Notes: a model not told the origin generated them from the sequence alone. A DNA stretch of 57,525 nucleotides from Neobacillus jeddahensis (GCF_000612625.1 NZ_CCAS010000026.1:1-57525), one strand, 5' to 3'. Counted from the stretch's first letter, positions 16,894 to 25,619 are shown. Translations and numbers: made by a program.

Positions 16894-16910
16894 GCTTTAC
16901 GGATTTTTTT
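16879..16910. terminator. Bidirectional terminator between the Cys-rich gene and norB
   Basis: Arms AATCCGCAAAGC and GCTTTACGGATT flank TAA, with Ts on the plus-strand side and a shorter T-run on the minus side. The stop codon of the Cys-rich gene forms the loop. norB ends four bases beyond. Confidence 0.8.
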
Positions 16911-16913
16911 AAA

Positions 16914-19280
16914 CTACTCTTCGTCATCCAATGCCAAATCTTTTACAGGGAGTCTTTCTCCCTCTTTATGGGTTGGTTTACGTAAATTGAATAATGCTTT
17001 CACACAGAATACCATTAATATTACTACACCAATAAGGAAAATGGTGTCAGGCACCGCACGCCATGTTAATAGAGTTTGCACAATATCCTTTTGAAGGAAG
17101 GCTGCTGAGCGTGATGCCGCATAGCCATGATCAAAAGCTTCTTTAATTTGGATGATCCCAACAGGTAGTAATGATAGGAATACCATTCCTGCAAGACCAA
17201 CATTTAGTAAGATGCAGCTAATTTTAAGCCATTTATCGTTCCAGCTTTCAGGTTTCACTATGTTTCTCAACGAGTATAGGAGTACGGCACATGCAAACAT
17301 TCCATATACCCCCATCATAGATCCATGACCATGTGCCGGTGTTAGGAATTGTCCATGTTCAAAATAGCTGACTACTGGAAGGTTAATTAAGAAACCAAGT
17401 ACCCCTGCTCCAACCAAGTTCCAGATGGCAACGGAGATGAGGAACCAAAAGGTTCCTTTGTATGGGAAATTAACTCCACCTTCACGCATCATTTTGTACT
17501 GTTCATATGCTTCAAGTATTAACAAGGTTAACGGAATTACTTCTAATGCAGAGAATACAGCTCCAAGTCCAAGCCACACTTCTGCAGAACCATTGTAATA
17601 GTAATGGTGTCCAATACCAATTACACCACTGCCGAGTAAAAGAATTAATTGGAAATACAACTGTCTTACTGTAGATTTTTTCGTTACAAGTCCTAACTGC
17701 ACCAATAAGAAACCAATTACAACAACGGCAAATACTTCGAAAATACCTTCTACCCATAAATGGATAATCCACCAGCGCCAATAGTCAGCGAATGTAAAAC
17801 TAGAGCTTGGGTTAATGAATAAGGCAAACACGTAAAATGCAGGAACCGCAATCGCAGAGTAAAATAATAGATGAATAAGTCCGCCCTTATCTGTTTCTCT
17901 CTTAAGCCCCGCACGAATGCCTCGATAGACGATGAATAGCCAGATTAACATACCTACAATTAGAATCAGCTGCCAAATACGTCCTAACTCAATATACTCC
18001 CAACCAGTGTGACCAAATAAGAACCAATTATTTCCAAGGTAGCCATTTGCTCCAAGCCACTCACCAATCATACTACCGGCTACTAAAACAACTAATGCCC
18101 AGAAGAGAATGTCTACTAATAGACCTTGTTTTTTAGGCTCATAACCACCGACAAGAGGAGCTACGTATATTCCCATACCAAGCCATGCAGTTGCAATCCA
18201 GAAAATAGCAAGTTGCAAGTGATACCCTTTTGAAATATTAAAAGGAAGAATCTCGTGAATCCACTTTATTCCAAAGAAACTATCAGGTTCAATATAATAG
18301 TGAGCTAGTAGAGCCCCAAACATACACTGTACAAAGAATAATGCCGAAACGATTACAAAATACTTCCCACTCTTTACCTGAGAATTCGTCAACGGCATTT
18401 TACCAACATCAATACGTGGGAAGTTGCCTTCTTTATAGGCTTCCTGCATCCCAAATTTATAGCGGTAAAACACAAACAGAATAACTCCGACCATTAAGAC
18501 AAATAGTGTGATACTCGCACCACTCCACCAAACAGCAGAGAATGATACATGATTGCCGGCATCTTCATAATATGGCCAGTTATTAGTATAGGTAATTTTA
18601 TCCCCCTGACGAACAGTACTTGATAACCACGCAGTCCAAAAGAAGAAATCAGAGATTTGCGTAATTTGGTCCCCCGTCGCGACGTAGGCACGATCGGTTT
18701 TTGGCATATCGCCTTCTTTTATTAGGTTTGCCTTTAATCCCCATCCATCACCTTTTGTAAATATATCTTTATAATAGTCTCTTACCTTCTCAAGTCCAAA
18801 TGCCTGAGCATTCGTTAACACCATTGTATCTTTTTTACTATCATAGCGATTTTTACGCATTTCTTTTATTACATTATTTTTTATAACAGATTTTTCATCC
18901 TCATTTAATGCAGTAAACTCTTTTCCAAACTTATCGTTTGCTTTATAATCTTGCATTCCTTCTGTATATATTTTAAGAGCTTCAGCTGTATAGTCCGGTC
19001 CCATATAGGATCCGTGTCCCAAAACTGTACCATAGTCCATCAATCCATACTTTTGAAAAACAGCTTGCCCACCCATGATCGAGTCCTTTGTAAAAAGAAC
19101 ATCACCCTTTTCATTGGTAACCTCTATAGGTCTTGGCGCTTGCTCCTTAAATATCCAATAGCCACCAACAAGCAAGACGGTGAAGCTTAGTAAGATTGTA
19201 AGTACTAAAATAGATTTCAATAAGCCATTTTTATTGGTCTTCACCACTTTTTTTGTTGATGTCCCCCGTTGTATCTCCAT
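16914..19280 (-). CDS. norB: Quinol-dependent nitric oxide reductase (qNOR)
   Basis: A 788-residue single-chain NO reductase that reduces two NO to N2O using menaquinol. The N-terminal part has one membrane helix and an extracytoplasmic domain with no CxxCH heme c site, as expected for the quinol type. The C-terminal part is a 12-helix heme-copper-like core. His ligands are visible in GYHLQLAIFWIATAWLGMGIY, HLWVEGIFEVFAVVVIGF (with the FeB Glu pattern), GIGHHYYYNG and HGHGSMMGVYG. It is divergent from a Crp/Fnr-type regulator, with an operator and a Fur box between them. AAGGATG precedes the ATG. The role is probably NO detoxification or the NO step of denitrification; no nitrite or nitrate reductase is in the window. 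Confidence 0.95.
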   Translation of the reverse strand: MEIQRGTSTKKVVKTNKNGLLKSILVLTILLSFTVLLVGGYWIFKEQAPRPIEVTNEKGDVLFTKDSIMGGQAVFQKYGLMDYGTVLGHGSYMGPDYTAEALKIYTEGMQDYKANDKFGKEFTALNEDEKSVIKNNVIKEMRKNRYDSKKDTMVLTNAQAFGLEKVRDYYKDIFTKGDGWGLKANLIKEGDMPKTDRAYVATGDQITQISDFFFWTAWLSSTVRQGDKITYTNNWPYYEDAGNHVSFSAVWWSGASITLFVLMVGVILFVFYRYKFGMQEAYKEGNFPRIDVGKMPLTNSQVKSGKYFVIVSALFFVQCMFGALLAHYYIEPDSFFGIKWIHEILPFNISKGYHLQLAIFWIATAWLGMGIYVAPLVGGYEPKKQGLLVDILFWALVVLVAGSMIGEWLGANGYLGNNWFLFGHTGWEYIELGRIWQLILIVGMLIWLFIVYRGIRAGLKRETDKGGLIHLLFYSAIAVPAFYVFALFINPSSSFTFADYWRWWIIHLWVEGIFEVFAVVVIGFLLVQLGLVTKKSTVRQLYFQLILLLGSGVIGIGHHYYYNGSAEVWLGLGAVFSALEVIPLTLLILEAYEQYKMMREGGVNFPYKGTFWFLISVAIWNLVGAGVLGFLINLPVVSYFEHGQFLTPAHGHGSMMGVYGMFACAVLLYSLRNIVKPESWNDKWLKISCILLNVGLAGMVFLSLLPVGIIQIKEAFDHGYAASRSAAFLQKDIVQTLLTWRAVPDTIFLIGVVILMVFCVKALFNLRKPTHKEGERLPVKDLALDDEE

Positions 19281-19370
19281 GCCAATTCATCCTTTCTTAT
19301 TTCGTCACATTTCCTTTCGTATTGTAACGTTGAATCAAAATAGATAAAGTGAAGCACCTCATTCCATCAC

Positions 19371-19386
19371 TGTGATAATTCTCACT
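19371..19386. promoter_or_regulatory. Crp/Fnr-type operator between norB and its regulator
   Basis: TGTGATAATTCTCACT fits TGTGA-N6-TCACA with one mismatch in the half-sites. It lies in the 219-base divergent gap between norB and the regulator gene and could act on either. -10 matches at the matching spacing are weak on both sides, so the arrangement at -41.5 is not proven here. Confidence 0.65.
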
Positions 19387-19390
19387 CCAC

Positions 19391-19405
19391 TGAGAATTAT
19401 TTTCA
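19391..19405. promoter_or_regulatory. Fur box next to the norB operator
   Basis: TGAGAATTATTTTCA fits the 7-1-7 Fur consensus with two mismatches and has the same half-sites as the box at 10278-10292. It starts four bases after the Crp/Fnr-type site. A perfect 10-bp inverted repeat, ATAATTCTCA (19375-19384) with TGAGAATTAT (19391-19400), joins the two elements. Confidence 0.6.
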
Positions 19406-19499
19406 TAAATTCCTCCAGCTATGATGGAGGTCACATATTGACTGGTGAATCATTGCTACAATGATGATAAATCGAATTAATAATATGAAGGTGATGTTA

Positions 19500-20192
19500 A
19501 TGAGGCAAGAAGACATAGTTAAAAGGTTATCACATGTACCTATTTTTAAAGAGTTGTCGGTGGAAGAGCTTGATCCAATTGTTAAAATTGCTCAAACTCG
19601 CTTTTATAAGCATAAAATGTATGTTTTTATGCAAGATGATCTTCTAGATCGAGTGTTCTTCATTCATAGTGGGAAGATAAAAATTTATAAAACGGACCAA
19701 TCAGGCAAAGAACAATTAATTTCTGTGCTTGAGCCTGGAGAAATGTTTCCACATGCTGGATTTTTTAGAACCGGAAATTTCCCCGCACATGCGGAAGTAA
19801 TGGAAGATGCTACTCTCATAGTGATTCCCATTGATAAATTTGAGGAAATACTCATCTCTTATCCAGAACTTTGTATAAAGCTATTTAAAGTGTTAGGAGA
19901 AAAGATTATTGACCTCCAAGGACGTTTAGAGGCGCAAGTTCTTCATAATACGTACGAACAAATTATTTTACTTCTAATTAGACTCTGCAAATCAAATGGG
20001 GAAAAGATGGGAGATCGTTATAGACTGACCACCCAGTTCACCAATCGAGAGCTAGCTAATATGATTGGCACCTCTAGGGAAACAGTCAGCAGAACCATTA
20101 ATCAAGTTAAAAAAAAGGAATATATCACCCAGGACGAGAATGGATTTTACCTCATTCACCGTGAGGCACTGCAGCAGGAATTATTCTATTAA
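19500..20192 (+). CDS. Crp/Fnr-family transcriptional regulator (first paralogue)
   Basis: A 230-residue regulator with an N-terminal cyclic-nucleotide-binding-like beta barrel, a long dimerisation helix (PELCIKLFKVLGEKIIDLQGRL) and a C-terminal winged helix. The recognition helix reads TSRETVSRTINQV, whose RE..SR pattern suits TGTGA half-sites. Only two cysteines are present, so it cannot hold an Fnr-type Fe-S cluster through four cysteines. It is a close paralogue of the protein at 31870. The frame opens earlier, but AAGGTG lies six bases before the ATG at 19500. It heads the operon of DUF2249, membrane and MIP18 genes and is divergent from norB, so it is probably an NO- or oxygen-responsive activator. 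The signal is not known. Confidence 0.88.
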   Translation: MRQEDIVKRLSHVPIFKELSVEELDPIVKIAQTRFYKHKMYVFMQDDLLDRVFFIHSGKIKIYKTDQSGKEQLISVLEPGEMFPHAGFFRTGNFPAHAEVMEDATLIVIPIDKFEEILISYPELCIKLFKVLGEKIIDLQGRLEAQVLHNTYEQIILLLIRLCKSNGEKMGDRYRLTTQFTNRELANMIGTSRETVSRTINQVKKKEYITQDENGFYLIHREALQQELFY

Positions 20193-20240
20193 ACATATAT
20201 TGGGTCAGATATATTCATCAAATGCGAGGAGTTGATAAGG

Positions 20241-20474
20241 TTGGAATACAAAACAATTGAGCTAGATGTACGAGAGGATTTAAAAAATAAAATCGAACCA
20301 TTTCAAAAAATTATGGAGGCGATTAAAGAATGTAAGGAGAATGACAAGTTTATCCTTCATGCCCCCTTTAAACCCGTCCCACTTTTTGCAGTATTAAAGG
20401 CCAAAGGATTTATTCATGAGGTCGAAGAATTAGAGAGGAAGCATTGGAAGGTCACATTTACAAAGAAAAGTTAA
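20241..20474 (+). CDS. DUF2249 protein (first copy)
   Basis: A 77-residue protein with the DUF2249 pattern: LDVRED near the start, a helix (PFQKIMEAIKEC), then HAPFKPVPLFAVLKAKGF. DUF2249 is a small alpha/beta domain related to the sulfur-carrier TusA fold and is found repeatedly beside NO-reductase and denitrification genes. Its biochemical role is not known. The frame opens at a TTG at 20232 that touches the GAGGAG site; the TTG at 20241, nine bases after GGAG, is preferred. It lies 48 bases after the regulator gene. Confidence 0.8.
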   Translation: MEYKTIELDVREDLKNKIEPFQKIMEAIKECKENDKFILHAPFKPVPLFAVLKAKGFIHEVEELERKHWKVTFTKKS

Positions 20475-20505
20475 TGTATCTATTAAATGATGGAGGGGAA
20501 TTGCC

Positions 20506-20712
20506 ATGATATTAGATAACCGGGGATTAGAGCCGCCGCAGCCGATGATGAGAACATTAGCTGCCTTGGAGACATTAGGCGAAAATCAGGTCTTGACAAT
20601 TATTAATGACAGGAGACCTATGTTTCTATATGAACAGCTAGAAGAATTAGGCTATCAGCAACGAACAGAACAACAAAATGACGGAAGCTTTAAAATTGAG
20701 ATTTTCCGATAA
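20506..20712 (+). CDS. DUF2249 protein (second copy)
   Basis: A 68-residue protein with the more canonical DUF2249 sequence: LDNRGLEPPQPMMRTLAALE, then INDRRPMFLYEQLEELGY. It is shorter than, and clearly diverged from, the copy just upstream, so the pair may work as a heterodimer or have split roles. GGAGGGG precedes the ATG. It is 31 bases after the first copy and 14 bases before the polytopic membrane protein. No cysteine corresponding to the TusA sulfur carrier is present, so sulfur transfer by that mechanism is unlikely. Confidence 0.88.
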   Translation: MILDNRGLEPPQPMMRTLAALETLGENQVLTIINDRRPMFLYEQLEELGYQQRTEQQNDGSFKIEIFR

Positions 20713-20726
20713 GAAGGTGAACAACT

Positions 20727-21971
20727 ATGCTTCCACAAAATATGGGTAGTGAAACAAACATCAAACTTCCTTTCTCATTTATCTTTTTTAGTTTAATCGC
20801 CCTGGTTCTTTCGCAAATTCTCTTACTAGTAAATGGACAAATGATGGTAAATGGAAGCTTTAGAATTCCTGCTATCTGGTCCTCAGCCCATTTATTAGTC
20901 CTAGGTTGGGCGTTAATGGTTGCAATGGGATCGATGTACCAGCTCGTTCCTGTTGCCTTCCTCACGAAAATATGGAATGAGAAATTTGGATATATCCAAT
21001 TTATTGTTACGGCTGCGGGTATATCTACATTTTCAGCAATGCTCTATTGGGCTCCTCAAAGGGCACTCATTCCTGGAATCCTTACCTTACTAGGAATCCT
21101 TATGTTTTTATTTCAGATGTTTATGACACTTAAAATGCAAAAAAAACCAACCATTTTGACGGCCTTTGTTGGTTCTGCCTTAGTTTGCTTATTTATTACC
21201 ATAACTTTGGGGATTACCTTAATCTATTGCTTAAAAACAGGTGTTGGAGCAGCATATTACCAAGCTATTTTCAAAAGTCATTTATTAATGGGGATAACTG
21301 GCTGGTTTACACTATTAATCTTCGGGTTTTCTTATAAGATGGTGCCAATGTTTGCTTTATCCCATGGATTCCCGATGGTCCACGCTAGATATGTGTATGG
21401 ATTATATATAGTAGGGCTTATCGTGTCACTCATTTCATTTTTTACTGGTAGTAGCATCCTACTAAAACTAGGTTTCCTATTATTATTAGCTGGTTTTTCA
21501 ATCTTCAGTTGGCATATCAGGTTAATTGTTAAAAAGAGGTTGAAGAAAAGGTTGGATAAACCGTTTACCTTCTCTCTAATTGCTATTTGCATTGGTAACA
21601 TCATTCACTTAGTTGCCTTTATAACATGGTGTAGTCATGATAGTAGTGCACTTATTGGACCACTTGTCTATGTATACCTATTACTGTGGATTGTCCTGAG
21701 TATTGTTGGATATTTGTACAAGATCGTTCCATTCCTATGGTGGACCTATAAATATAGTCAGGAAATTGGCAAAGCTAAAGTACCTTCCCTAAAGGATATG
21801 ATGAATGAAAAAATCATTACTCCCATCCTTTCAATATTTATAGGTGCAGTCATTACGGTTTTCTGTGCACTTGCCTTTAAAATAACCATTCTTTTTAATA
21901 TAGGGCAATTCGTTCTTTCGATCATATTTATCATAATTTCACTAAGCATCTTTAGTGTCTTTAAAAAATAG
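20727..21971 (+). CDS. Polytopic membrane protein, probable heme-copper-oxidase-like
   Basis: A 414-residue protein with about 12 membrane helices. Two helices repeat a pattern: HLLVLGWALMVAMGSMYQLVP (near residues 55-75) and HLLMGITGWFTLLIFGFSYKMVP (near 187-209), that is, H-x-L followed by G-W and Y-x-x-V-P. The same H...G..Y..P pattern occurs in a heme-ligand helix of the NO reductase in this window. It lacks the paired His of a CuB or FeB site, so it is not a complete oxidase. The fold may resemble NnrS or a degenerate subunit I that binds heme. It is tightly packed in the regulator-DUF2249-MIP18 operon. An NO-tolerance or NorB assembly role is inference. Confidence 0.75.
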   Translation: MLPQNMGSETNIKLPFSFIFFSLIALVLSQILLLVNGQMMVNGSFRIPAIWSSAHLLVLGWALMVAMGSMYQLVPVAFLTKIWNEKFGYIQFIVTAAGISTFSAMLYWAPQRALIPGILTLLGILMFLFQMFMTLKMQKKPTILTAFVGSALVCLFITITLGITLIYCLKTGVGAAYYQAIFKSHLLMGITGWFTLLIFGFSYKMVPMFALSHGFPMVHARYVYGLYIVGLIVSLISFFTGSSILLKLGFLLLLAGFSIFSWHIRLIVKKRLKKRLDKPFTFSLIAICIGNIIHLVAFITWCSHDSSALIGPLVYVYLLLWIVLSIVGYLYKIVPFLWWTYKYSQEIGKAKVPSLKDMMNEKIITPILSIFIGAVITVFCALAFKITILFNIGQFVLSIIFIIISLSIFSVFKK

Positions 21972-21984
21972 TGAGGTGTTTCAT

Positions 21985-22284
21985 ATGAATTTACAAGAAA
22001 AAGTCTTTGAAGCGTTAAAAAGTGTTTATGACCCAGAATTAAATATAAATGTTGTTGACCTAGGCCTAATTTATCAGGTTGAAATTACGAACGAAGCTGA
22101 TGTTACAGTTACCATGACCTTAACAACACCCGGCTGCCCCCTTCATGATAGCATCACAAGAGGTGTCCGTTATTGTGTTGAAGCAATGGAGGAAACAAGA
22201 AAGGTAGAAGTCAATCTCGTTTGGCAGCCAGCTTGGTCGCCAGATAAAATGACAGCAGAAGGGAGAAGTTATCTAGGACGGTAA
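21985..22284 (+). CDS. MIP18-family (DUF59) metal-sulfur cluster protein
   Basis: A 99-residue DUF59/MIP18 protein. The DPE motif (SVYDPELNINVVDLGLIY) and the conserved cysteine in TTPGCPLHDS are present. Family members such as SufT and PaaD help assemble or insert Fe-S clusters in target proteins. GAGGTG precedes the ATG at 21985; an earlier in-frame start would overlap the membrane-protein gene and lacks a site. It is the last gene of the NO-related operon, 13 bases after the membrane protein. Likely clients are Fe-S proteins damaged by NO, perhaps Hcp, which is inference. Confidence 0.9.
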   Translation: MNLQEKVFEALKSVYDPELNINVVDLGLIYQVEITNEADVTVTMTLTTPGCPLHDSITRGVRYCVEAMEETRKVEVNLVWQPAWSPDKMTAEGRSYLGR

Positions 22285-22322
22285 ATCATTAGGCAGAAGT
22301 TACATTCTTATTCTTTAAAAGG

Positions 22323-22357
22323 AAAAGCGGAAACACCATTGGGTGCTTCCGCTTTTT
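22323..22357. terminator. Bidirectional terminator after the NO-related operon
   Basis: AAAAGCGGAA with a CACC/GGTG inner stem and TTCCGCTTTT outer arm (22323-22354), with a T-run on the plus side and As giving Ts on the minus side. It separates the convergent MIP18 gene and ypvA. Confidence 0.88.
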
Positions 22358-22369
22358 CTATTTTGCCTG

Positions 22370-24292
22370 CTATTCTTTTGGATCTGTTGGAAGTACTGCT
22401 ACAATTTCTTTTAAAACACTTGGTTGTAAATTATCATCAAGTAAAATATGAACCGTTCCTTGATCGTTTTCACTTCTAATTAATCTCCCAACTCCCTGCC
22501 GCAAACGAAGGAGCATATAAGGTAAATCCACTTTTTGGAATGCGTCCTCGATACCATTTCTTTTTGCTGTAAAAACAGGATCATTAGGAGGAAATGGCAA
22601 GGAAAAAATCATCACATTTTCAAGTGATCTTCCTGGGATATCAAGACCTTCCCAAAGATGTAAAGAACATAGCACTGCATGTTCCTCGTTTTGAAATTTC
22701 GAAACAAGCGTGCTAATTTCCTCGCTTCCTTCAAAATAAATAGGATATGGAATGGCCGCTGGCAATTGTTCCTTCAAAAGACTGAGCTCTTCCCTATTAT
22801 TCAATAGGATTAGGGCCCGGCCCTCCGACTTCTTTATCATTTGAATCAGATAATCGATTTTACTGTTCATATCCTCAGTTGAGAAACGTGGCAGATAAAT
22901 CTCCATCTTTTCCTCATAATCAAACGGTGATGCCACGGAGAAGGATAGAAATTCAGTTATTCCCAAGCTATTTGCCATATAATCAAAGGACTTTTGGTTT
23001 GACAATGTCGCTGATGAAAAAATAAACGGCTTTTTCTGCGTGAACACCTCTTCCCTCATCACTTCTTCTACCATTTTCGGCATGATGACAAGGGTTCGTT
23101 CTACGCCACTTTCTTCAAACCAAGTGATTCCATTTAATTCTTGAAGGAAAAGTGATAAGGAGTAAGTGATTTGCTCCAAATACTCTTCAACAATTTTCAA
23201 ATCGTACTCGTTGATGACGTATAACTCACTTTCAAAAACCAATTCTTCCTCTAATGCTTGGAGGGTAGCCAATAGCTTCCGGCAGTTCTTCAAGACGATA
23301 GGATGCTTTGTAATGACCTGTTTATCGGATCCTTTTGATTGGGAAGAGAATTGAGAAATAGCATCAAAAAATGCTTCGTTTTCTAAAAGTGCAACCTCAA
23401 CTGTGTTTAACGTTTTTTCCCGCACTTCATTTTCCATTAATCTCTTTAATAACGTCTCTAGCGTATAATCAGTAAAGCGGTAGCTTAATGCTTTCTGTGC
23501 TGCATATTCTAGCAGGTGTCCCTCATCAAAAACAACAGAAGAATGTTCTGGCAACAATGGCAGCTGTCCTTCTCGTTTTCGTGATTCCTTTGTCCAAATA
23601 TGCTCCATATAAAAATCGTGGGAACAAATAATTAAATCTGTAGAATGTCGATAAAATTCACGATGTAATGTCAACCCGCAACGATGACGCTTTTCACAGG
23701 AAAAACAATCCTGAAGGGCGTCCCAATTGACATTATTCCATTTTTCATCTGATAAAGAAGGGTAATCTCTTCGATCACCATACCGCTCAAATGTTTGCAT
23801 CGAACCGACTGAATGGACGAAGTCCGGCAATTTTTGGTACACATCCGAAATTTCATCTGAAAAGTCATTATTTCGATACTGATCTAATTTTTTCAAGCAA
23901 AGGTATTGATCTCTTGATTTTGCCAAACGGACATCTACATTTAACTCTAATATGTTCTCAAGTTTTGCAATGTCCCCTTCTTTTTTTACAAGCTGCTCGA
24001 TTAAAGTCTCATCTGCGCAGGCAATTATAGCAGGTCTGTTGGTGTATCGTGCATACATGATTGCGTAAAGTAAATAAACAATGGTTTTTCCTGTTCCAAC
24101 ACCAGCTTCGGCAAACATAACTTTTTTTTCTTTAAAGGCTTTTTCTAATTGAAAGGCCATGTAAATTTGTTCATCCCTTAGTTCAAAACCTGCTTCCGGC
24201 AAAATATCGTAAAATATGTCGCCAATCCATTCACTTAATTTATCGTAAAAGGATTCTGTTTTAGAAACCTCAAACGGCATTCTGTTCTGCAT
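22370..24292 (-). CDS. ypvA: XPD/DinG-type DNA helicase YpvA
   Basis: A 640-residue superfamily 2 helicase. Walker A is AEAGVGTGKT (K at about 69), Walker B is VVFDEGH, and the motif SSATLS and the closing motif RLRQGVGRLIRS are present. Four cysteines, QYLC and then CFSCEKRHRC, fit the Fe-S domain of XPD-family helicases. It therefore differs from the exonuclease-DinG fusion at 46354, which lacks those cysteines. The likely role is 5'-3' unwinding of recombination or repair structures. GGGAGGGG precedes the ATG. Its Fe-S cluster would be an NO target, and the MIP18 gene lies next door, but they are convergent and not one operon. Confidence 0.93.
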   Translation of the reverse strand: MQNRMPFEVSKTESFYDKLSEWIGDIFYDILPEAGFELRDEQIYMAFQLEKAFKEKKVMFAEAGVGTGKTIVYLLYAIMYARYTNRPAIIACADETLIEQLVKKEGDIAKLENILELNVDVRLAKSRDQYLCLKKLDQYRNNDFSDEISDVYQKLPDFVHSVGSMQTFERYGDRRDYPSLSDEKWNNVNWDALQDCFSCEKRHRCGLTLHREFYRHSTDLIICSHDFYMEHIWTKESRKREGQLPLLPEHSSVVFDEGHLLEYAAQKALSYRFTDYTLETLLKRLMENEVREKTLNTVEVALLENEAFFDAISQFSSQSKGSDKQVITKHPIVLKNCRKLLATLQALEEELVFESELYVINEYDLKIVEEYLEQITYSLSLFLQELNGITWFEESGVERTLVIMPKMVEEVMREEVFTQKKPFIFSSATLSNQKSFDYMANSLGITEFLSFSVASPFDYEEKMEIYLPRFSTEDMNSKIDYLIQMIKKSEGRALILLNNREELSLLKEQLPAAIPYPIYFEGSEEISTLVSKFQNEEHAVLCSLHLWEGLDIPGRSLENVMIFSLPFPPNDPVFTAKRNGIEDAFQKVDLPYMLLRLRQGVGRLIRSENDQGTVHILLDDNLQPSVLKEIVAVLPTDPKE

Positions 24293-24314
24293 CTAACCCC
24301 TCCCTCAAAAACAC

Positions 24315-25469
24315 CTATTTAATCAAATCATCAGTTTGACGCGGGGGTCTTTTTCCCCAATATTGATATAAATCTGTGCGGATAAATCCATTAAATAGTT
24401 TCCGTTTCTTTGTTGCAGGTTTTCCATATAGCTGTTCAAACTCTTCATTGGAAGTCATGATATAGATGGACCAAGTATCAAGCTTTTTGAATGCCTGCCC
24501 CATCTCCTGATACATCTGTTCAACAGCCTTCTTATCTCCAAGTCTTTCACCATATGGAGGATTGCCGACAATGACACCGTATTCCTTACTGGTGGAAATG
24601 TCTCTGACTTGCATTTGCTTAAAATGAATTAGCTCACCAAATCCAGCCTCAAAAGCGTTTTCTTGTGCAATCTTTACCATCCGGTGATCAATATCTGAAC
24701 CAGTTATGTCTATTGGTTGGTCATATTTTGCCAAGTCCTCTGCTTCAATCCTAGCGTCATCCCATATCTTCGAGGGAATCCAATTCCAGTTTTCCGAAGC
24801 AAACTCTCTGTTAAAACCTGGAGCAATATTTTGTCCAATCATCGCTGCTTCAATTGGAATAGTACCAGACCCACAAAATGGATCAATAAACGGGCGATCT
24901 GCATGCCAATTTGTTAACATCACAAGTGCTGCAGCGAGCGTTTCCTTGAGTGGAGCTTCACCTTGATCAATTCGATAGCCACGCTTATGAAGTCCCTGAC
25001 CACTGGCATCTATCGTGATCGTGGCAACATCCTTTAACAAAGCCACCTCAATACGGTATAGTGCACCAGTTTCATCAAACCAGGTACTTCTCTTATAATG
25101 CTTTTTCAGTCGTTCGACTACTGCTTTTTTTACAATAGCCTGACAATCAGATACGCTAAAAAGCTTTGATTTCACAGATTTCCCGATAACAGGAAATTCT
25201 GCATCTTCTGATAGGAATTGTTCCCATGGCAGCGCCTTTGTTTTTTCAAATAATTCATCAAACGTATATGCCTTAAATTCACCGACCTTGATTTTAATTC
25301 GATCAGCTGTTCGCAGCCATAAATTACTGCGGGCAATAGCCGTTTCGTCCCCAGTGTAGGTAACCTTACCGTTTTCAACTTCACAATCATAACCAAGTGC
25401 TCTGACTTCTTTTGCGACTAAAGACTCTAGCCCCATCGCCGCAGTAGCAATTATTTGATAATTTCCCAT
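24315..25469 (-). CDS. ypsC: 23S rRNA methyltransferase (RlmL/YpsC family)
   Basis: A 384-residue class I methyltransferase with an N-terminal THUMP RNA-binding domain. The SAM motif is FIDPFCGSGTIPIEAAMIG, acidic motif II is near TGSDIDHRM, and the catalytic N6-adenine/N2-guanine motif is VIVGNPPYGERLG. Related enzymes methylate G2445 of 23S rRNA, which is the probable substrate. The open frame extends 35 codons upstream, but AAGGGTG nine bases before the ATG at 25469 (MGNYQIIATAAMG) and the family length support the shorter form. It lies between ypvA and rnpB, as in B. subtilis. Confidence 0.93.
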   Translation of the reverse strand: MGNYQIIATAAMGLESLVAKEVRALGYDCEVENGKVTYTGDETAIARSNLWLRTADRIKIKVGEFKAYTFDELFEKTKALPWEQFLSEDAEFPVIGKSVKSKLFSVSDCQAIVKKAVVERLKKHYKRSTWFDETGALYRIEVALLKDVATITIDASGQGLHKRGYRIDQGEAPLKETLAAALVMLTNWHADRPFIDPFCGSGTIPIEAAMIGQNIAPGFNREFASENWNWIPSKIWDDARIEAEDLAKYDQPIDITGSDIDHRMVKIAQENAFEAGFGELIHFKQMQVRDISTSKEYGVIVGNPPYGERLGDKKAVEQMYQEMGQAFKKLDTWSIYIMTSNEEFEQLYGKPATKKRKLFNGFIRTDLYQYWGKRPPRQTDDLIK

Positions 25470-25593
25470 TCTTATCTTCACCCTTAACCCAATCAATTGT
25501 ATGTATAGTTCACTTGCAAAAATAACGTCATATTTGCTTTCATTATTGACAAGAAACAGCATGCAAATGCACAATCGTAGTTATTATAATAAT

Positions 25594-25619
25594 AAAAAAG
25601 CTCCCCTATTCAGGAGAGC
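25594..25619 (-). terminator. Terminator of rnpB
   Basis: On the minus strand GCTCTCC and GGGGAGC (one wobble) form a stem across 25600-25619, followed by six Ts. It lies about 24 bases after the rnpB 3' end. Confidence 0.85.
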
